Source: a bacterium (lineage in GTDB: Bacteria; Arandabacterota; Arandabacteria; Arandabacterales; Arandabacteraceae). From it: a stretch of DNA of 64,000 nt. Positions 62,746 through 64,000 of this stretch are shown piece by piece. Below the pieces are notes generated by a model. The model saw only the letters and a program-made list of their open reading frames with translations, had not been told where the DNA came from and did not search any database. Location: positions 442,073 through 506,072 of the forward strand of contig JAOZOU010000001.1 of assembly GCA_029933125.1 (NCBI GenBank). The letters are read 5' to 3'. The stretch's first letter is position 1, and each line of letters opens with the position of its first letter. Both the position numbers and the translations under genes were made by a program.

Positions 62746-64000
62746 GGAGGATGTGCATGGTGTAGGTTAGGCCTGTGAAGGGATCGTCGTAGGCAAAGCC
62801 GGACTCCAGGGTAAAATCAATATCAGGGGGGAGTCCAAGCGCCTTGCGAAAATCATCTCCGCCAACCGCATCCGAAGACACGAATACTCTGTTACCACTT
62901 TTGAGAGCCTCAATTGCAGCTTGCCTTGCCTCGAGATTCATACGCAGAAAGGGCTCCCGCTTACCCCGCCCACCTCTTACGACAGCATAGACTCTGAGAC
63001 CGTGACCATAATAGTCGAGCAGCCTGTAGATCCTGCTGTCGTGTACGATGACGACATCAGGGGGCTGAGCTCTTGCAAACAATTCCATCAATACCACAGC
63101 CCTATCATCATAGCTGTGGTGACGCACGAGAATGCCACCAAAGAGGTTCCCGAAGATGAGACAAGGGACAAGAGCGACGCCAACAATTGTGCCCAGGCTT
63201 CTCATCTTAGCCCGTTGCGCTATCCACTCATAGCCCCTCCCAACAAGAACAAGCAGTGAGACGATTACGGGTGTCCAGAAGGTGCGATTATGTGCTCCCC
63301 ACCATATCCCAACTGCGCCAAAAACAACTATGAAGGCAGCAAGCAATCGATCTTCATACTTCCAGCTCCTGAGGCCACATCCCCTAAGAGCTCCAGCAAG
63401 TCCCAGCAAGAGATAGGCACCAAGCAAGAAAAAGGGTAGGGCGGCAAGATAAAAGCCAGCATCCTTGGCCTTTCCCCAGAGAAGATAGGGCTTGAGATTC
63501 ATTCCACCCAAAAAGGCTCCACCCAGGCCTCGCCCAATTAGACTGAGCCTCAAATTACTGAGAGTGCCATATTGGGTGCCGCGAAACAGATGAAGATAAT
63601 CAGTCATCCATCTCACCAATCCACCAGTCGTTCCTGCACGCATCAGGTATTTCCCCGCAAGAAGATAGGGCAGGGCAACAAGTGCCCCGAACAAAACCAG
63701 ATAGGTCGCAATCAATTGAGATCTTCGAGGCTTAAGGCACAATGCGAAAATCACAAAAGGTGCGACGAGAGCAAGCTCTTGATGGAAGAGCACACCCACA
63801 CCACTTACAAGAGCAAGAAGACACGCGTCTTTAAGGCGTGGCTCTTTCGCCATGACATCAATCAAGACGAGAAGAGAAAGCACTGTGAAAAGCACAAAGA
63901 ATGGAACAGGCTCACCTTGTGTCGAAAAGCTCCAGACAAGATATGCAAATGCGAAGGATACGAGCGTGATCACATAGGCGAAAGTAGCTTTGATCAGCCT
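62732..64000 (-). CDS. GT-C/GT39-like polytopic membrane protein, N-terminus beyond the window
   Basis: The frame is open to the window edge (upstream of GTG 63973 it reads ATFAYVITLVSFAFAY), so the start is outside. About ten membrane helices. The N-terminal visible half has GEPVPFFVLFTVLSLL, LLALVSGVGVLFHQELALVAPF, and the soluble C-terminal part VVIVHDSRIYRLLDYYGHGL and KSGNRVFVSSDAVGG. Layout is that of dolichyl/undecaprenyl-linked mannosyltransferase-like GT-C enzymes, which glycosylate lipids or proteins outside the membrane. Substrate not predictable. The first Asp-rich loop lies outside the window. Confidence 0.7.
   Translation of the reverse strand, partial: RLIKATFAYVITLVSFAFAYLVWSFSTQGEPVPFFVLFTVLSLLVLIDVMAKEPRLKDACLLALVSGVGVLFHQELALVAPFVIFALCLKPRRSQLIATYLVLFGALVALPYLLAGKYLMRAGTTGGLVRWMTDYLHLFRGTQYGTLSNLRLSLIGRGLGGAFLGGMNLKPYLLWGKAKDAGFYLAALPFFLLGAYLLLGLAGALRGCGLRSWKYEDRLLAAFIVVFGAVGIWWGAHNRTFWTPVIVSLLVLVGRGYEWIAQRAKMRSLGTIVGVALVPCLIFGNLFGGILVRHHSYDDRAVVLMELFARAQPPDVVIVHDSRIYRLLDYYGHGLRVYAVVRGGRGKREPFLRMNLEARQAAIEALKSGNRVFVSSDAVGGDDFRKALGLPPDIDFTLESGFAYDDPFTGLTYTMHILRGRS

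Noticed and set aside
1-64000. tRNA, rRNA and CRISPR loci
   Set aside because: None could be recognised by eye. Absence is not proven; tRNAscan and a CRISPR finder would settle it.

Overview
The window looks like chromosomal DNA of an uncultivated, anaerobic, hydrogen-metabolising bacterium of moderate GC content. Supporting signs are a Mrp-linked group 4 [NiFe]-hydrogenase, a rubredoxin/flavodiiron oxygen-detoxification operon, rubrerythrins, and secreted proteins ending in FlgD-type Ig-like domains as in FCB-group and related candidate phyla (WOR-3, Eisenbacteria and similar). The phylum cannot be fixed from this sequence alone. Two of the FlgD-type proteins carry signal peptides, so a two-membrane cell with a surface or secreted protein repertoire is likely.

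Layout. 1-6.8 kb: end of a PilB/GspE ATPase gene, an HDOD regulator, a radical SAM enzyme (AmrS-like), a rubrerythrin, a secreted protein, a DUF364 protein, glutamine synthetase and alkaline phosphatase. 6.9-19.3 kb: one 17-gene minus-strand operon, with a near-consensus sigma70 promoter at its head (TTGACA-N16-TATAAT). It encodes two diaphorase-like subunits (HydB/AsrA- and HydG/AsrB-like), a polyferredoxin, the hydrogenase core (NuoH, B, C, D, L and I homologues), a full set of Mrp Na+/H+ antiporter subunits, and the HycI protease. Together these could couple NAD(P)H or ferredoxin oxidation, H2 formation and ion translocation. 19.4-24.9 kb: PH-domain membrane protein, a second HycI-fold protein, a small Cys-rich protein, an SPFH-phosphodiesterase-TPR fusion, and a tyrosine recombinase with altered catalytic residues. 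25.1-29.9 kb: Hrb, FprA, rubrerythrin, thioredoxin reductase and a polytopic membrane protein. 30-38 kb: a phosphorelay pair, a type IIG-like methylase, a CoA-disulfide-reductase-family enzyme with an in-frame UGA exactly at its redox cysteine, and a LapA-domain protein. 38.9-44.4 kb: a large secreted metallopeptidase, a nitrilase-family amidase and a conserved hypothetical.

44.4-64 kb is accessory and decaying: IS256-family copies (one complete but frameshifted, two remnants) around an AT-rich FkbM methyltransferase, a broken XerC-like recombinase, a GT87-like membrane protein, a frameshifted beta-propeller gene, an MscS pseudogene, a secreted Cys-pentad protein, a complete type ISP/IIG restriction-modification enzyme, small secreted proteins, an IS481-like fragment, and a GT-C-like membrane protein running off the end.

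The strongest candidates for new biology are: (1) a selenocysteine-containing CoA-disulfide reductase homologue, with a bacterial SECIS-like hairpin 21 nt after the UGA; (2) a 27-bp palindromic element inserted in frame six times, always inside mobile-element genes; (3) the joining of HydB/HydG-like diaphorase subunits to a Mrp-hydrogenase in one operon; and (4) several unusual single proteins (SPFH-phosphodiesterase-TPR fusion, Cys-pentad secreted protein, receiver-DHp protein without its phospho-aspartate).
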